A stretch of DNA of 64,000 bases. Source: Paludibacteraceae bacterium (lineage in GTDB: Bacteria; Bacteroidota; Bacteroidia; Bacteroidales; Paludibacteraceae). The stretch is taken from assembly GCA_024693065.1 (NCBI GenBank), contig JAILLP010000006.1:124001-188000 (forward strand). The letters run 5' to 3'. A program made the translations under genes and the position numbers. The number at the start of each line of letters is the position of its first letter. Positions within the stretch are counted from its first letter, which is position 1. Below, piece after piece: positions 1 through 8,328 of this stretch. The notes below the pieces were generated by a model. That model worked only from the letters and a program-made list of their open reading frames with translations. It ran no database searches and was not told the origin of the DNA.

Positions 1-376
1 TGGTAGAGGTTCCCTCTCCGTCTACCAGACTCATCACACTTCCGCTTGCAGCGATCTTGCCAGTCATTATAAACTGGGTGAAATCGTAATAATATTCACC
101 GTCTTGTTCAAAGGCAGTGCTGAATCCATCGGGGTTGTTGCCCTTTAGCAATGCCTTGTCTCCGATGTTTTTCAGTTCTACACGCTCTTTCGGATGTAGG
201 ACTATCCACGTTTTTCCATCGTCTAGCGAATACTGCACGTCAGGCTCATTGTCCTCGCTATTGAGAATTCCGAACTTCGACCCTGCCTCTTCGGCGGTGA
301 AAGTCAGATAGTTGGCTGCGAATGCGATACTGATGGCGCATTGCAATAGGATAAGAGTTAGTAATTTTTTAATCAT
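1..376 (-). CDS. BspA-like leucine-rich-repeat surface protein, N-terminal part (truncated by window edge)
   Basis: The reading frame opens with ATG at 376 and stays open to base 1 (125 codons). Residues 1-20 form a clear signal peptide (MIKKLLTLILLQ..AFA). The mature part has the N-terminal pattern of BspA-like proteins of Bacteroidales: a 'YLTFTAEE' strand, a 'VQYSLDDGKTW' segment, 'LLKGNNPDGFS', and then 'FIMTGKIAASGSVMSL'. In that family this cap precedes leucine-rich repeats, which here would lie outside the window. Such proteins are exported to the cell surface and often bind host or glycan ligands. The function of this copy is inferred from the cap alone. A good promoter lies at 448-479. 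Confidence 0.75.
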   Translation of the reverse strand, partial: MIKKLLTLILLQCAISIAFAANYLTFTAEEAGSKFGILNSEDNEPDVQYSLDDGKTWIVLHPKERVELKNIGDKALLKGNNPDGFSTAFEQDGEYYYDFTQFIMTGKIAASGSVMSLVDGEGTST

Positions 377-447
377 AACATAAGATTTATTATTCAATAA
401 ACAACATAATTATATTCCTTAAAGGGTCCATTAGAAATAAACAGGCG

Positions 448-479
448 CAAATTTATTGATTATTTATGTATGTGTAAAA
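448..479 (-). promoter_or_regulatory. Bacteroidota-type promoter for the BspA-like gene
   Basis: On the minus strand TAAATTTG (448-455) matches the -7 box TAnnTTTG exactly. A TTTT at 476-479, 20 bases upstream, matches three of four bases of the -33 TTTG box. The predicted 5' leader is about 65 bases. Nothing else stands out in the 377-630 gap. Confidence 0.55.
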
Positions 480-630
480 AATTTCATCTAAAATTATTTA
501 ACATTATTTGTTTTAATTGATGAATGGTCGTATGGCATATAACTCCTGATGAGCCGACAAATGTGTCTTGATCATCGGATAATTTGGACAGGCATATTTT
601 TATCATTACACATCGATTTCACCGTTGGTC

Positions 631-1476
631 TCACTTCCCCTTCGCACTCGTTTTTTTCTTGTTTTTTGTGCTTTTCGGCTTTGTTGTTTTTGGGGATGAT
701 TCCTTCGTTTTCTCCTTTTTATCGTTTTTTTTCAGCTTTACGGGTCCGATCTGTTTCATCAGGCGGAGGATTTTTTGTTGCCTGCTGCGTATGTATGCGG
801 TGGGGTTGGCTGGGTTGTACCTGCGGGGTGCAGGCAGTGACGCCGCGATGAGGGCGGCTTGCTCTTGGGTTAGCTTGTTGGCGCTTTTTTGGTAGTAGTG
901 CTTGCTGGCTGCCTCGACGCCGTAGATGCCGTTGCCTGTCTCCGCCACGTTCAGGTAGACTTCCATGATGCGCTCCTTGGTCCAGAAGAGTTCGATCAGC
1001 ACGGTGAAGTAGCATTCCAGTCCTTTCCTCACCCATGTGCGGCTGGGCCATAGGAAGACGTTCTTGGCGGTCTGTTGCGAGATGGTGCTCGCTCCGTATA
1101 CCTTCTTCCCTTTCTCGTTCATCTTCTTGGCCTTGGAGATGGCGTCGAAGTCGAAGCCCCAATGGCTCATGAAGAGGTTGTCCTCGGAGGCGACGACCGC
1201 ATTGACCATCTCGGGGGATATCTTCTCGATGGGTACCCATTGCTTCTTGAGTTGGACGACCTTCCCGTCTGTCAGCTGTTCCATGGAGCGTATCAGCATG
1301 AGCGGTGTGATGGGCACGGGCACGAAACGATACAGGAGGGTCATGAAGATGCTGGATGCGAAAAAAATGAGCAATACGCGCTTCAACACATATTTCAGGA
1401 CCCCTTTCCAACCCTTCAAGTCCGGTTTTTGTGTGAATATCTTCAGTATGTTAACATTTTTTTTGATTACACCCAT
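631..1476 (-). CDS. mtgA: Monofunctional biosynthetic peptidoglycan transglycosylase
   Basis: This is a GT51 glycosyltransferase that polymerises lipid II into glycan strands at the outer face of the inner membrane. The ATG at 1476 (281 residues) is preferred over an in-frame TTG eight codons earlier. One membrane anchor covers about residues 31-49. The GT51 motifs follow in order: 'ASEDNLFMSHWG' with catalytic Glu98, 'GASTISQQTAKN', 'RKGLECYFTVLIE', 'KERIMEVYLNV', and 'GVEAASKHYY'. There is no transpeptidase domain, which separates it from class A PBPs. The last 40 residues are a Lys/Ser/Thr-rich tail unlike the compact proteobacterial MtgA, probably disordered and cytoplasmic or nucleic-acid-like in charge. 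The gene stands alone between panB and the BspA-like gene. Confidence 0.93.
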   Translation of the reverse strand: MGVIKKNVNILKIFTQKPDLKGWKGVLKYVLKRVLLIFFASSIFMTLLYRFVPVPITPLMLIRSMEQLTDGKVVQLKKQWVPIEKISPEMVNAVVASEDNLFMSHWGFDFDAISKAKKMNEKGKKVYGASTISQQTAKNVFLWPSRTWVRKGLECYFTVLIELFWTKERIMEVYLNVAETGNGIYGVEAASKHYYQKSANKLTQEQAALIAASLPAPRRYNPANPTAYIRSRQQKILRLMKQIGPVKLKKNDKKEKTKESSPKTTKPKSTKNKKKTSAKGK

Positions 1477-1580
1477 ATTTTTTTCGTTTTGCACTTTCAA
1501 ATATCATAAAAATATGGGAACTTTACAAATGCATAAACATATTATATTTTCTTAGTTATGGTTTAGGTTAAATAAAGTAG

Positions 1581-1610
1581 AAAAGGGGAGTCTGTGAAGA
1601 TTCCCCTTTT
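1581..1610 (-). terminator. Intrinsic terminator after panB
   Basis: AAAAGGGGA at 1581-1589 pairs with TCCCCTTTT at 1602-1610. Four more pairs (one G-T) extend the stem to 13 bp around a GTGA loop. It lies 31 bases after the panB stop and is symmetrical enough to act in both directions. Confidence 0.75.
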
Positions 1611-1640
1611 TTCTGTCGTATGTTTTTATGTGCCTATGAA

Positions 1641-2456
1641 TCAATAGGATTCGTTCTCGTTCGGGAAGTCTCCCGATTTCACATCAGAGATGTAGTGTTG
1701 CAAAGCTTCCGTCATCACGTCGAAGAGGTTGGCGTAGCGGCGGAGGAACTTAGGCGAGAAACCTTTGTTGATGCCCAGCATATCGTGCATGACGAGCACT
1801 TGTCCGTCCACTCCGTTGCCGGCGCCGATACCGATGACTGGTATATGGAGCTGTGAGGCCACCTTCTTGGCGAGCGCCGCAGGTATCTTCTCGAGGACGA
1901 GGGAGCAACATCCCGCTTTCTCGAGCAACAGGGCGTCGTTGATGAGCTTCTGTGCCTCCGCGTCGTCATTGGCGCGCAGGGCGTAGGAGCCGTATTGGTT
2001 GATGGATTGTGGCATGAGGCCAAGGTGTCCCATGACGGGTATGCCTCCTGCTATGATGGCGCGGATGGAATCGATGAGCTCTTCGCCTCCCTCGATCTTC
2101 ACAGCGTCCGCCCCACTCTCTTTCATGATCCTGATCGCTGATTTCACCGCCTCTTCCTTGCCTACTTCCGTGGTGCCGAAAGGCATGTCGACCACCACGA
2201 AGGCTCGTTTCGCGCCTCGTACCACGCACTGCGCATGATAGATGATCTGGTCTAATGTGATGGGCAATGTGGTGGCGTTGCCTGCCATCACGTTGGATGC
2301 GGAGTCGCCGACTAAGATGATGTCCATACCGGCTTGGTCGATGACGCTCGCCATGGAGTAGTCATAGGCGGTCAACATGGAGATTTTCTCGCCACGGGCT
2401 TTCATGTCTGCGAGGACTTTCGTGGTCACTTTCTTGATTTCACTGTGTACTGACAT
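1641..2456 (-). CDS. panB: 3-methyl-2-oxobutanoate hydroxymethyltransferase (ketopantoate hydroxymethyltransferase)
   Basis: PanB adds a hydroxymethyl group from methylene-tetrahydrofolate to 2-oxoisovalerate, the first committed step of pantothenate and CoA synthesis in the cytoplasm. The 271-residue length is standard. Family motifs are present: '[17 protein letters not shown]', the metal-binding '[11 protein letters not shown]', 'VVDMPFG', 'VKIEGG', 'GHLGLMPQS' and '[14 protein letters not shown]'. The ATG at 2456 is preceded by a strong AAGGAGG ribosome site and a promoter at 2495-2502. panC and panD are not adjacent, so this is a single-gene unit with its own terminator at 1581-1610. Confidence 0.97.
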   Translation of the reverse strand: MSVHSEIKKVTTKVLADMKARGEKISMLTAYDYSMASVIDQAGMDIILVGDSASNVMAGNATTLPITLDQIIYHAQCVVRGAKRAFVVVDMPFGTTEVGKEEAVKSAIRIMKESGADAVKIEGGEELIDSIRAIIAGGIPVMGHLGLMPQSINQYGSYALRANDDAEAQKLINDALLLEKAGCCSLVLEKIPAALAKKVASQLHIPVIGIGAGNGVDGQVLVMHDMLGINKGFSPKFLRRYANLFDVMTEALQHYISDVKSGDFPNENESY

Positions 2457-2494
2457 TTCAATACCTCCTTTTTATCGGTTTATATTTTGTTCCA

Positions 2495-2502
2495 CAAAGA
2501 TA
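2495..2502 (-). promoter_or_regulatory. -7 promoter element for panB
   Basis: TATCTTTG on the minus strand is an exact TAnnTTTG box about 40 bases before the panB ATG. No good TTTG -33 box lies at the expected distance, so only the -7 element is claimed. Confidence 0.45.
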
Positions 2503-2621
2503 ATATGTTATTTCCTAAAAGGGAACAATTGTGAAGGATTAGTGGTATTTCCGCTATTTTACTTTTTGATTGTAAGAAGTATCCTAAATGGGATGAGTGT
2601 TGATGTGGCATAGGACAATGT

Positions 2622-3074
2622 CTATATCACGCTAAAAAAGATCACTGTGGATATTATTGCAATGGCCAATATTATAAAAAAGAGAGTTAATGATACTTTC
2701 AGAGCCTGCCGATTATTCTCCATTTCATCGTACATTTTTTTATGGTAATATTTTGTGAAGGCCCATACTCCAAAAGGGAACAGAATAATAGGAACCACAA
2801 CCCAGGGTTCTTTATTGTAGTTTGATGAAAGAAAGGCGAATATGGGTACTATAATGCCCCAGACAATCCCTGATATATAGGGATATTTCTTCAGCAGGAA
2901 CAAGAATATGGGTGAGATACAGAACAAGAAGGGAATGTAGAAGAAGCACGGTGGTAAGCAATGTCCGCTACTCTTTTCTGTGGTGATGAGGAAAAGAAGG
3001 GTGCTCGATATGAATAAAATGGTGACATAGGGCAATGCCTTCACTACGTTATACATGATTTCTCGTTGGTTCAT
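2622..3074 (-). CDS. Small multi-pass membrane protein, unknown function
   Basis: I do not recognise the family. The 150-residue product has about five hydrophobic segments, near residues 14-32, 43-61, 66-84, 90-107 and 128-149, with a charged stretch 'KYYHKKMYDEMENN' between the last two. The ATG at 3074 is only three bases after the stop of the upstream glycosidase gene, so the two are very likely cotranscribed. That pairing is the only functional hint. Confidence 0.7.
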   Translation of the reverse strand: MNQREIMYNVVKALPYVTILFISSTLLFLITTEKSSGHCLPPCFFYIPFLFCISPIFLFLLKKYPYISGIVWGIIVPIFAFLSSNYNKEPWVVVPIILFPFGVWAFTKYYHKKMYDEMENNRQALKVSLTLFFIILAIAIISTVIFFSVI

Positions 3075-3077
3075 AGA

Positions 3078-5012
3078 CTATTGTTTTATAAGAATTAACT
3101 TGCTTTGCCCTGTCTGCACGGCGATGTAGAGCATGTTGGGTTGCAGTCTCTCTGTGGCTATTTTATTTCCTTGCAGGTCATAGAACTGTGTATCTTTTAG
3201 GGAGAACCTCTCCGCAAAGGCCAGCACCTCCGTTATTTTAGTTTTTTGGCTTGGTTCGAACTTCAGCCAATCGAGGTTCACGTAGCTTCCCTCGATCTGC
3301 AGTCTCAGGATGTGCTTCCCTTGGGTCAGATGTGCGGTGGAAACGCCTATTTCCTCGTATTGGCTCCAATCGTCGCAGGTCGCTGGAATCGTGTAGGCTT
3401 CGGTGATTCCCTTTCCGTCGACATAAAGATGGAACCCGTCCAGTTCCCATGCGTCGGAGACGCGGGCGGTGATGTCGTAGTCGTCTGTTTCCTCCACTTG
3501 GATGGTATATTCCACCCATTCTCCTTTTTGCGTGTATCCGATGGCGTATCCTTCCCCATCTGCCGTGACGATATCCACGCATTCATCACGGTATTCTCCT
3601 CCGTTGTTCTTGTCGTCGATGTCGTAATATGAGATGGACTGACCTGACTCGTCGAAGTTCTCCGCCTCGATGATGCCTGGCACGGTGGCGATCGTGTTCT
3701 TGTATGGGCTGCGGGGAACATCGATGGCGGTCAGCGTGATGCGGTAGGCGTATAGCTCGCTCTCGACCTTCACGGATTGTGTGAAGGGTTTCCCTGTGAG
3801 GGTGGTCTCATATTCGTCGATCAGGTCGGTGCCGTCCACCGGTATGTCTTTGTCTTCCCACGTGACGCGCTCTATCTTTATCCTCGCCTTGCCCTGCAGC
3901 CATTGTGGCAGTTGCGGGAATACGACGTCCACGTCTCCCACATAGTTGCCTCCCAGCACCACGCTGGCGGTGTGCCAATACTTGTTGACGCAGGCGAAGC
4001 CGTCCAATCCGTCGCTCTTGTCGTTAGGGGGTGTGACCATGGTCATGTCGCCCTCCATCTCTCCGTACCATTTGTAGAGCCACCAGCCTCCGCCCCGTTC
4101 GTTGCTTTCTGTCAGCAGGCTACCCATGCGTCCGGGCAGGTGGGGGAACCACCAGGAGATGGTGGCGCTCTCCACGTTGTTGCGCTCGAACTTGGAGATG
4201 AAGGGGACGCTGTAGCCGGGACATCCCTCGTACTTCCTCATCTCGTAGTCTGAACTGGCGCTGTACTCGTTGATGCAGAGGGGCAGGTCGGGTATCTCCA
4301 GCTCCTTCTCCAGCTTGTGGAGGTCCTCCACGGCCGCGACGAATCCGCCACTGCCCCATTGGTGCCAGCAGATTAGGTCTGGCATGCAATCGTTTTCCTT
4401 GCAGAATGTCAGGAACGGCTCGAAGTACCCTCTGCTGTAGAAGGAGGTGGCGGGCCCCACGATTTTGGTGTTGGGTTGATAGCGGCGTATCAATCGGTAG
4501 GTGGGTTCCCAGAGATCCTTGAGGAAATCTCCGTTGGACTCCTGCCATGTCTCGTTGGATTCGTTCCAGATGACGTAGCTGTCTATGTTCGATGGATTGG
4601 CCTCTTCGTGCCGCTTTAGGACCGCCTCCACCAGCTCCAGCCATTTCTTCTGCCCAGGCCATTGGTAGGGCCAGTTGGGGAGCAGGTCGGCCAGCAGGAA
4701 CTGTACGCTTCCCGTGGTGTTTTTTAACCTTTCGGCCACCACGAATCCGTCGCCGAAGTCATGCTGGTTGCTTGACAACGCCGAGGCGGGTTGGCAGAAC
4801 ACGTTGGGTTTGAGGGGAGCGACCATCTCGTTGATGTCCACCGGAAGAGTCTCCGTCAAACCGTAGAGGGAACCGGAAGCGCAATGGGTTGCGGGGCGGA
4901 TCGTGTGCGTCAGATCCACCGTCAGCGTATCCGCGGCGACCACGTCCGTCAGGGAAACGCCCGCCATCAAAGCGGTTATTGTGATTATTTTAGCGAAACC
5001 ATTCATACTCAT
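3078..5012 (-). CDS. Secreted glycoside hydrolase (clan GH-A, GH39-like) with CBM6-like module and C-terminal sorting-like tail
   Basis: The 644-residue protein begins with a signal peptide (about residues 1-27). Residues 35-430 look like a clan GH-A (beta/alpha)8 glycosidase. 'VIWNESNETW' carries the candidate acid/base Glu151 in the Asn-Glu pair typical of the clan, and 'LCINEYSAS' carries the candidate nucleophile Glu249. Residues 446-587 resemble a CBM6 module ('IEAENFD', 'GEWVEYTIQV', 'LDWLKFEP'). The last 45 residues ('FYDLQGNKIA..LYIAVQTG..LILIKQ') resemble the C-terminal tail seen on many secreted Bacteroidales proteins and related to T9SS tails. The substrate cannot be read from the sequence; xylan- or other beta-glycan side chains are possible. 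No SusC/SusD pair is nearby, so this is not a classical PUL. Confidence 0.75.
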   Translation of the reverse strand: MSMNGFAKIITITALMAGVSLTDVVAADTLTVDLTHTIRPATHCASGSLYGLTETLPVDINEMVAPLKPNVFCQPASALSSNQHDFGDGFVVAERLKNTTGSVQFLLADLLPNWPYQWPGQKKWLELVEAVLKRHEEANPSNIDSYVIWNESNETWQESNGDFLKDLWEPTYRLIRRYQPNTKIVGPATSFYSRGYFEPFLTFCKENDCMPDLICWHQWGSGGFVAAVEDLHKLEKELEIPDLPLCINEYSASSDYEMRKYEGCPGYSVPFISKFERNNVESATISWWFPHLPGRMGSLLTESNERGGGWWLYKWYGEMEGDMTMVTPPNDKSDGLDGFACVNKYWHTASVVLGGNYVGDVDVVFPQLPQWLQGKARIKIERVTWEDKDIPVDGTDLIDEYETTLTGKPFTQSVKVESELYAYRITLTAIDVPRSPYKNTIATVPGIIEAENFDESGQSISYYDIDDKNNGGEYRDECVDIVTADGEGYAIGYTQKGEWVEYTIQVEETDDYDITARVSDAWELDGFHLYVDGKGITEAYTIPATCDDWSQYEEIGVSTAHLTQGKHILRLQIEGSYVNLDWLKFEPSQKTKITEVLAFAERFSLKDTQFYDLQGNKIATERLQPNMLYIAVQTGQSKLILIKQ

Positions 5013-5065
5013 ATCTGCGGGGATGGGGATGAGCCGTTTGCGTCCGACCCGTCATCTCCTATACG

Positions 5066-5096
5066 CAAATATAATTTTTTTTATTGAATCGTGAAA
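5066..5096 (-). promoter_or_regulatory. Promoter for the glycosidase operon
   Basis: TATATTTG (minus strand, 5066-5073) is an exact -7 box. TTTC at 5093-5096, 19 bases upstream, is a three-of-four match to the -33 box and lies inside the 3' end of the neighbouring nitrilase gene. Confidence 0.6.
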
Positions 5097-5845
5097 TGGT
5101 CCGCGTCTTTGTGTACGGGAAATTTCAGGCGCATTTTTTCCAAGCGCTCCTTGGTGAGCTCTTCCGAGATGAGGAGCGTCTCTTCCTTGCCGCAGTTGAG
5201 CAGACTATTGCCCAGCGGATCGAGCAGTACGGACTCGCCTCCCTGTGCGCCGTAGGGGTCCTCGCCTACCCTGTTCACGCCGCAGACGTAGGCCATGTTC
5301 TCGATGGCGCGGGCGGGTAATAGCCGGGACCAAGAGGAGATCCGGGACTCCGCCCAGTTGGCGACGTAGAGGATGAGGTCGTATTCGTTGCCGACGTTGC
5401 GCACGAAGACGGGGAATCGCAGGTCGTAGCATATCTGCAGGCAGATGTTCCACCCCTTGTAGGAGACGATCACCTTCTCTTTTCCAGCGCTGTAGCTTTC
5501 CGCCTCGGTGCCTGGGCTGAAGAGGTGGTGCTTGTCGTAGGTGCGCACGTCGCCGTCGGGGGTGATGAAGAGCCCTCGGTTGTAGTGGCGGTTGTCCTCC
5601 TCGATAATGAGGCTGCCGTATAGGGCAAGGTCGTATCGCTGGGATATCTCCTTCAATTGTTGGATGACAGCGCCTTCCATGGTGGTGGCCAGTTCGGCCG
5701 CATCCATGCAGAAGCCCGTGGTGAACATCTCCGGCAACACCAGGAGGTCCGCCTCATGGGCTTGTTGGGCGAGTTGTTCCACCTTCCGAAGGTTGGCGGC
5801 TTCGTCGCGCCATGCCAGATCCATCTGTGCGATCGCTATTCTCAT
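5081..5845 (-). CDS. Carbon-nitrogen hydrolase (omega-amidase / YafV-like nitrilase family)
   Basis: The 254-residue protein is a nitrilase-superfamily amidase with the full Glu-Lys-Cys triad: Glu39 in 'LVLPEMFTTGF', Lys105 in 'TYDKHHLF' and Cys139 in 'LQICYDLRFPVF'. The 'FTTGF' and 'YDLRFPVF' contexts are those of the omega-amidase/YafV branch, which deaminates alpha-ketoglutaramate and alpha-ketosuccinamate (metabolite repair after transamination of glutamine or asparagine). The family call is firm; the exact substrate is inferred. The start codon lies six bases after the stop of the acyltransferase gene, so the two form an operon. Confidence 0.88.
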   Translation of the reverse strand: MRIAIAQMDLAWRDEAANLRKVEQLAQQAHEADLLVLPEMFTTGFCMDAAELATTMEGAVIQQLKEISQRYDLALYGSLIIEEDNRHYNRGLFITPDGDVRTYDKHHLFSPGTEAESYSAGKEKVIVSYKGWNICLQICYDLRFPVFVRNVGNEYDLILYVANWAESRISSWSRLLPARAIENMAYVCGVNRVGEDPYGAQGGESVLLDPLGNSLLNCGKEETLLISEELTKERLEKMRLKFPVHKDADHFTIQ

Positions 5846-5851
5846 CGTGCG

Positions 5852-6406
5852 TTATATGGCGAATGATTCAGGGTGTTTGCCCTTGAATTGGGTATAATAT
5901 TGCTTGATGTATTGGATATCGGCCGCCTCGTCGTCCGTCGGGATGAAGATCTCGTCGATGCCCGCCACCTTCTTTTCGTAGTCTAGATAGACCAGCAGAA
6001 TAGGCACGTTGGCGCTTTTGGCGATGTGGTAGAAGCCCATCTTCCACTTGGGGTTCGCCTTGCGTGTACCCTCCGGCGTGATGGCCAAGCGCATCTTGTC
6101 GCGCTTCTGGAACTCGTTGACCAGCTGCGTGACGAGCGAGGTGCTGTGTCCGCGGTTCACCGGCACACCGCCCATCGGACCCATGATGTAGTTGAAAGGG
6201 AAATTGAACCACTCTTTCTTGATGAGGAAATTGACCTTTCCATCGCCTTCGAAGGCTTGGTACATGATTTCGCCCATGATGAAGTCCCAGTTGCTCGTGT
6301 GGGGCGCCACGACGAATACACATTTCGGTGGAATCGCCACACTCAACTGCGCCTTCCACCCGATTCGGTCGAATATAAACTTACAAATTTTCTTTAATGC
6401 GCTCAT
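5852..6406 (-). CDS. PlsC-like 1-acyl-glycerol-3-phosphate acyltransferase family protein
   Basis: The 184-residue protein has the acyltransferase blocks of the PlsC/LPLAT superfamily: HX4D as 'HTSNWD' (His36, Asp41), 'GGVPVNRG' near 79-86 and 'PEGTR' at 111-115. It has no long N-terminal membrane anchor and is shorter than PlsC itself (about 240 residues). It therefore belongs to the compact 'glycerol acyltransferase' group common in Bacteroidota and may not be the main PlsC. A role in phospholipid or acylated-lipid synthesis at the inner membrane is inferred. A TATTTTCG element at 6425-6432 (minus strand) may be its -7 box. Confidence 0.8.
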   Translation of the reverse strand: MSALKKICKFIFDRIGWKAQLSVAIPPKCVFVVAPHTSNWDFIMGEIMYQAFEGDGKVNFLIKKEWFNFPFNYIMGPMGGVPVNRGHSTSLVTQLVNEFQKRDKMRLAITPEGTRKANPKWKMGFYHIAKSANVPILLVYLDYEKKVAGIDEIFIPTDDEAADIQYIKQYYTQFKGKHPESFAI

Positions 6407-6440
6407 AGAATCTATTTATAGGCGCGAAAATAGGAAAAAA

Positions 6441-6480
6441 GAATTAAGAATTTAAGAGTTATGTGTTAAGAGTTGAGAGG
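6441..6480. repeat. Copy of an AATTAAGAGTTAAG-type intergenic repeat
   Basis: Degenerate runs of GAATTAAGAA and GTTAAGAGTT lie here, matching in opposite orientation the elements at 7857-7900 and 52503-52527. The 307-base gap 6407-6713 also holds a TATTTTTG (-7-like) element at 6681-6688, upstream of the next gene. I see nothing else in it. Confidence 0.5.
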
Positions 6481-6713
6481 TATGTGTCGTATTTGGGGAA
6501 ATATTTCATGCTTCGATTTGAAAGCGCTTGAAAATGAGGTGTTTGATGGTGTTGTGAGTTGATTCGGCTTATTCTCATAGCTATAGTCCTAATTCATGGA
6601 AAAAATGTGTAAATGCTTTATACTGAGCTCTATATCAATGCTATTTGATTTAGAACCATCAACATGTAAAAAACTTTTTTTATTTTTGTGGCAATACACC
6701 CAAATGGCAAAAG

Positions 6714-7628
6714 ATGTCAGATTTAATTGGCATATTTTTTTTCTATGGCTTTCTCGGTATAGCGATGCTTATTCGTGTGCCAGTGGAATTAGCTATCATT
6801 GTTTATTCGATTCTAGGTGGTATCGTGTTCTATAATGTTTTCCAAAACAAAGCGCCTGCACATACCAAGCGGAATAGGATCATTGCCATTGCCTTTTTCT
6901 TGGCATTATCCTCTATCATTTACTTCCTAGTCAAATTTAGCGGAATGAAGAATAGCAACGTGGTTGCAATGTCTGCTTTTTTAATATCTGCTTTTTTAAT
7001 ATCATATATATTCACTTTTCCGATATTGGGAGCTGAATTGGCTTATGGAATCTCCAAATACAAAGTTTCCGTACATATCATACGTAATTGCATCATCGCT
7101 TTCTTATTTGTCTATAATGCACAGTTTGTATACGCTATAACCCTCGTGAAGATTGATAGTTGGTACGGAATCTCATACGATAGGATTTTACATGATTATA
7201 TCGGCGTCAAAACGCCATATGGAGAATTCGCTGATAGTGATGACGACCTCATGCACATAAAAATATATGACAAGAATGGTGATTATAATAAAATATATAT
7301 CTACGATGTGGCTGAATACGATCAATATATTGTTGTTACAGACAGGGGTGGCTCATACATACGCATTGATAATCAATCAAATGTCACTGTGGCGTCATCG
7401 TTGTCCGAGTTGCCGGAAAAAGTACAACAGAAGGATTTCGTGGCAGCTAAAATATATACAGAAGATTTGTATTGGAAAGTCCACAACGACAACCATCTCT
7501 ACGTAGTCAAAGGCCTCATCTCCATCCTATTGTCTGCGTTGGCTACCGCATTGGAATATTTTCTATTCAGAATAGTGAAGAAGGGGATACGGAGGATTAA
7601 GAGGAACAAATGCGATACAACCGTATAG
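6714..7628 (+). CDS. Multi-pass membrane protein with extracytoplasmic domain, unknown function
   Basis: I do not recognise this 304-residue protein. The N-terminal half contains about five hydrophobic helices (within residues 1-150). A soluble, Asp/Tyr-rich stretch follows at about 150-260 ('DKNGDYNKIYIYDVAEYD', 'VVTDRGGSYIRID'). A final helix near 265-290 ends in a Lys/Arg-rich tail, 'RIVKKGIRRIKRNK'. The region is AT-rich compared with its neighbours, and it is the only plus-strand gene in the first 25 kb, so it may be a recent arrival. A -7-like TATTTTTG at 6681-6688 suggests its own promoter. The gap 7629-7887 holds a weak hairpin (CTATAAA/TTTATAG near 7694-7717) that could end this transcript. 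Confidence 0.65.
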   Translation: MSDLIGIFFFYGFLGIAMLIRVPVELAIIVYSILGGIVFYNVFQNKAPAHTKRNRIIAIAFFLALSSIIYFLVKFSGMKNSNVVAMSAFLISAFLISYIFTFPILGAELAYGISKYKVSVHIIRNCIIAFLFVYNAQFVYAITLVKIDSWYGISYDRILHDYIGVKTPYGEFADSDDDLMHIKIYDKNGDYNKIYIYDVAEYDQYIVVTDRGGSYIRIDNQSNVTVASSLSELPEKVQQKDFVAAKIYTEDLYWKVHNDNHLYVVKGLISILLSALATALEYFLFRIVKKGIRRIKRNKCDTTV

Positions 7629-7856
7629 AGGATTGTATTCGAATCTGTTTTTACTTGTTTAAGAATCTTATTCGGTTTTATTGTCTGTAAAACCTATAAA
7701 TTCTGTATTTTTTATAGAGGGGGCTTTTATGTTTTCGATGCTAATATATTAGAAAACACACGAAATGAGTTGTTTATTCTGTATTCTCCCGCTATCGACA
7801 GATCCTTTGGACACTGGGCCACCTATCGCTTCTAATTGGCTTCGTCAAACTAACGA

Positions 7857-7900
7857 TTCTTAATTCTTAACTCTTAACTCTTAACTCTTAATTTTTAATT
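7857..7900. repeat. Tandem CTTAACT heptamers within an intergenic repeat that supplies a stop codon
   Basis: Three perfect tandem CTTAACT units (about 7867-7887) are flanked by TTAATTCTTAA and TTAATTTTTAATT. The TAA stop (7888-7890) and the last residues 'IKN' of the hexapeptide acetyltransferase lie inside the element. The same arrangement occurs at 52503-52527. Confidence 0.7.
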
Positions 7901-8316
7901 CGTATCACCTTTCCCGGCACTCCCACGACCACCGCGTTCTCCGGCACAGGTTTGTTCACCACGGCGTTCGCTCCGATCTCCGCGTTGTTGCCCACGGTGA
8001 TGCCGCCGAAGACGATGGCACCCTTGTGGATATGGACGTTGTCGCCGATGGTAGGCACGCCCGGGTAATGGCTGTTACCTCCGCCGATGGTCACCTGTTG
8101 TGCGATGGAGACGTTCCTTCCGATTTTTGCGTTCTGGTGGATCACGACGCCGATGCCTCCGTAGCCCAGTTTCGTGCCTGCGCCGATCTCACATTTGTAG
8201 GATACTTTGCTGTTGTATATCAGAAAGATAAACAAAGTGATCAGTTTCGGCAAAAAGGGGATGTGATGGAGATAGAGCCATCTCGATATTCGATAGAAGA
8301 AGATTGCGTTGATCAT
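7888..8316 (-). CDS. Serine-acetyltransferase-like hexapeptide-repeat acyltransferase
   Basis: The 142-residue protein has a hydrophobic N-terminal region (about 1-37) followed by left-handed beta-helix repeats: 'GAGTKLGYGGIGVVIH', 'KIGRNVSIAQQVTIGG' and 'TIGDNVHIHKGAIVFG'. It closes with 'VPENAVVVGVPGKVIR'. It is about half the length of CysE and lacks its N-terminal helical domain. That short form is typical of acetyltransferases in surface-glycan gene clusters rather than of cysteine synthesis. It follows the deacetylase-like gene after 12 bases, in a probable operon with the AAC(3)-like acyltransferase. The acceptor is probably a sugar; it is not visible from the sequence. Confidence 0.8.
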   Translation of the reverse strand: MINAIFFYRISRWLYLHHIPFLPKLITLFIFLIYNSKVSYKCEIGAGTKLGYGGIGVVIHQNAKIGRNVSIAQQVTIGGGNSHYPGVPTIGDNVHIHKGAIVFGGITVGNNAEIGANAVVNKPVPENAVVVGVPGKVIRIKN

Positions 8317-8328
8317 GGATGATTGGTT

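Noticed and set aside
4120-4662. Arg/Gly-rich 180-codon minus frame inside the glycosidase gene
   Set aside because: It is an alternative frame of the same strand with composition typical of a GC-rich shadow.
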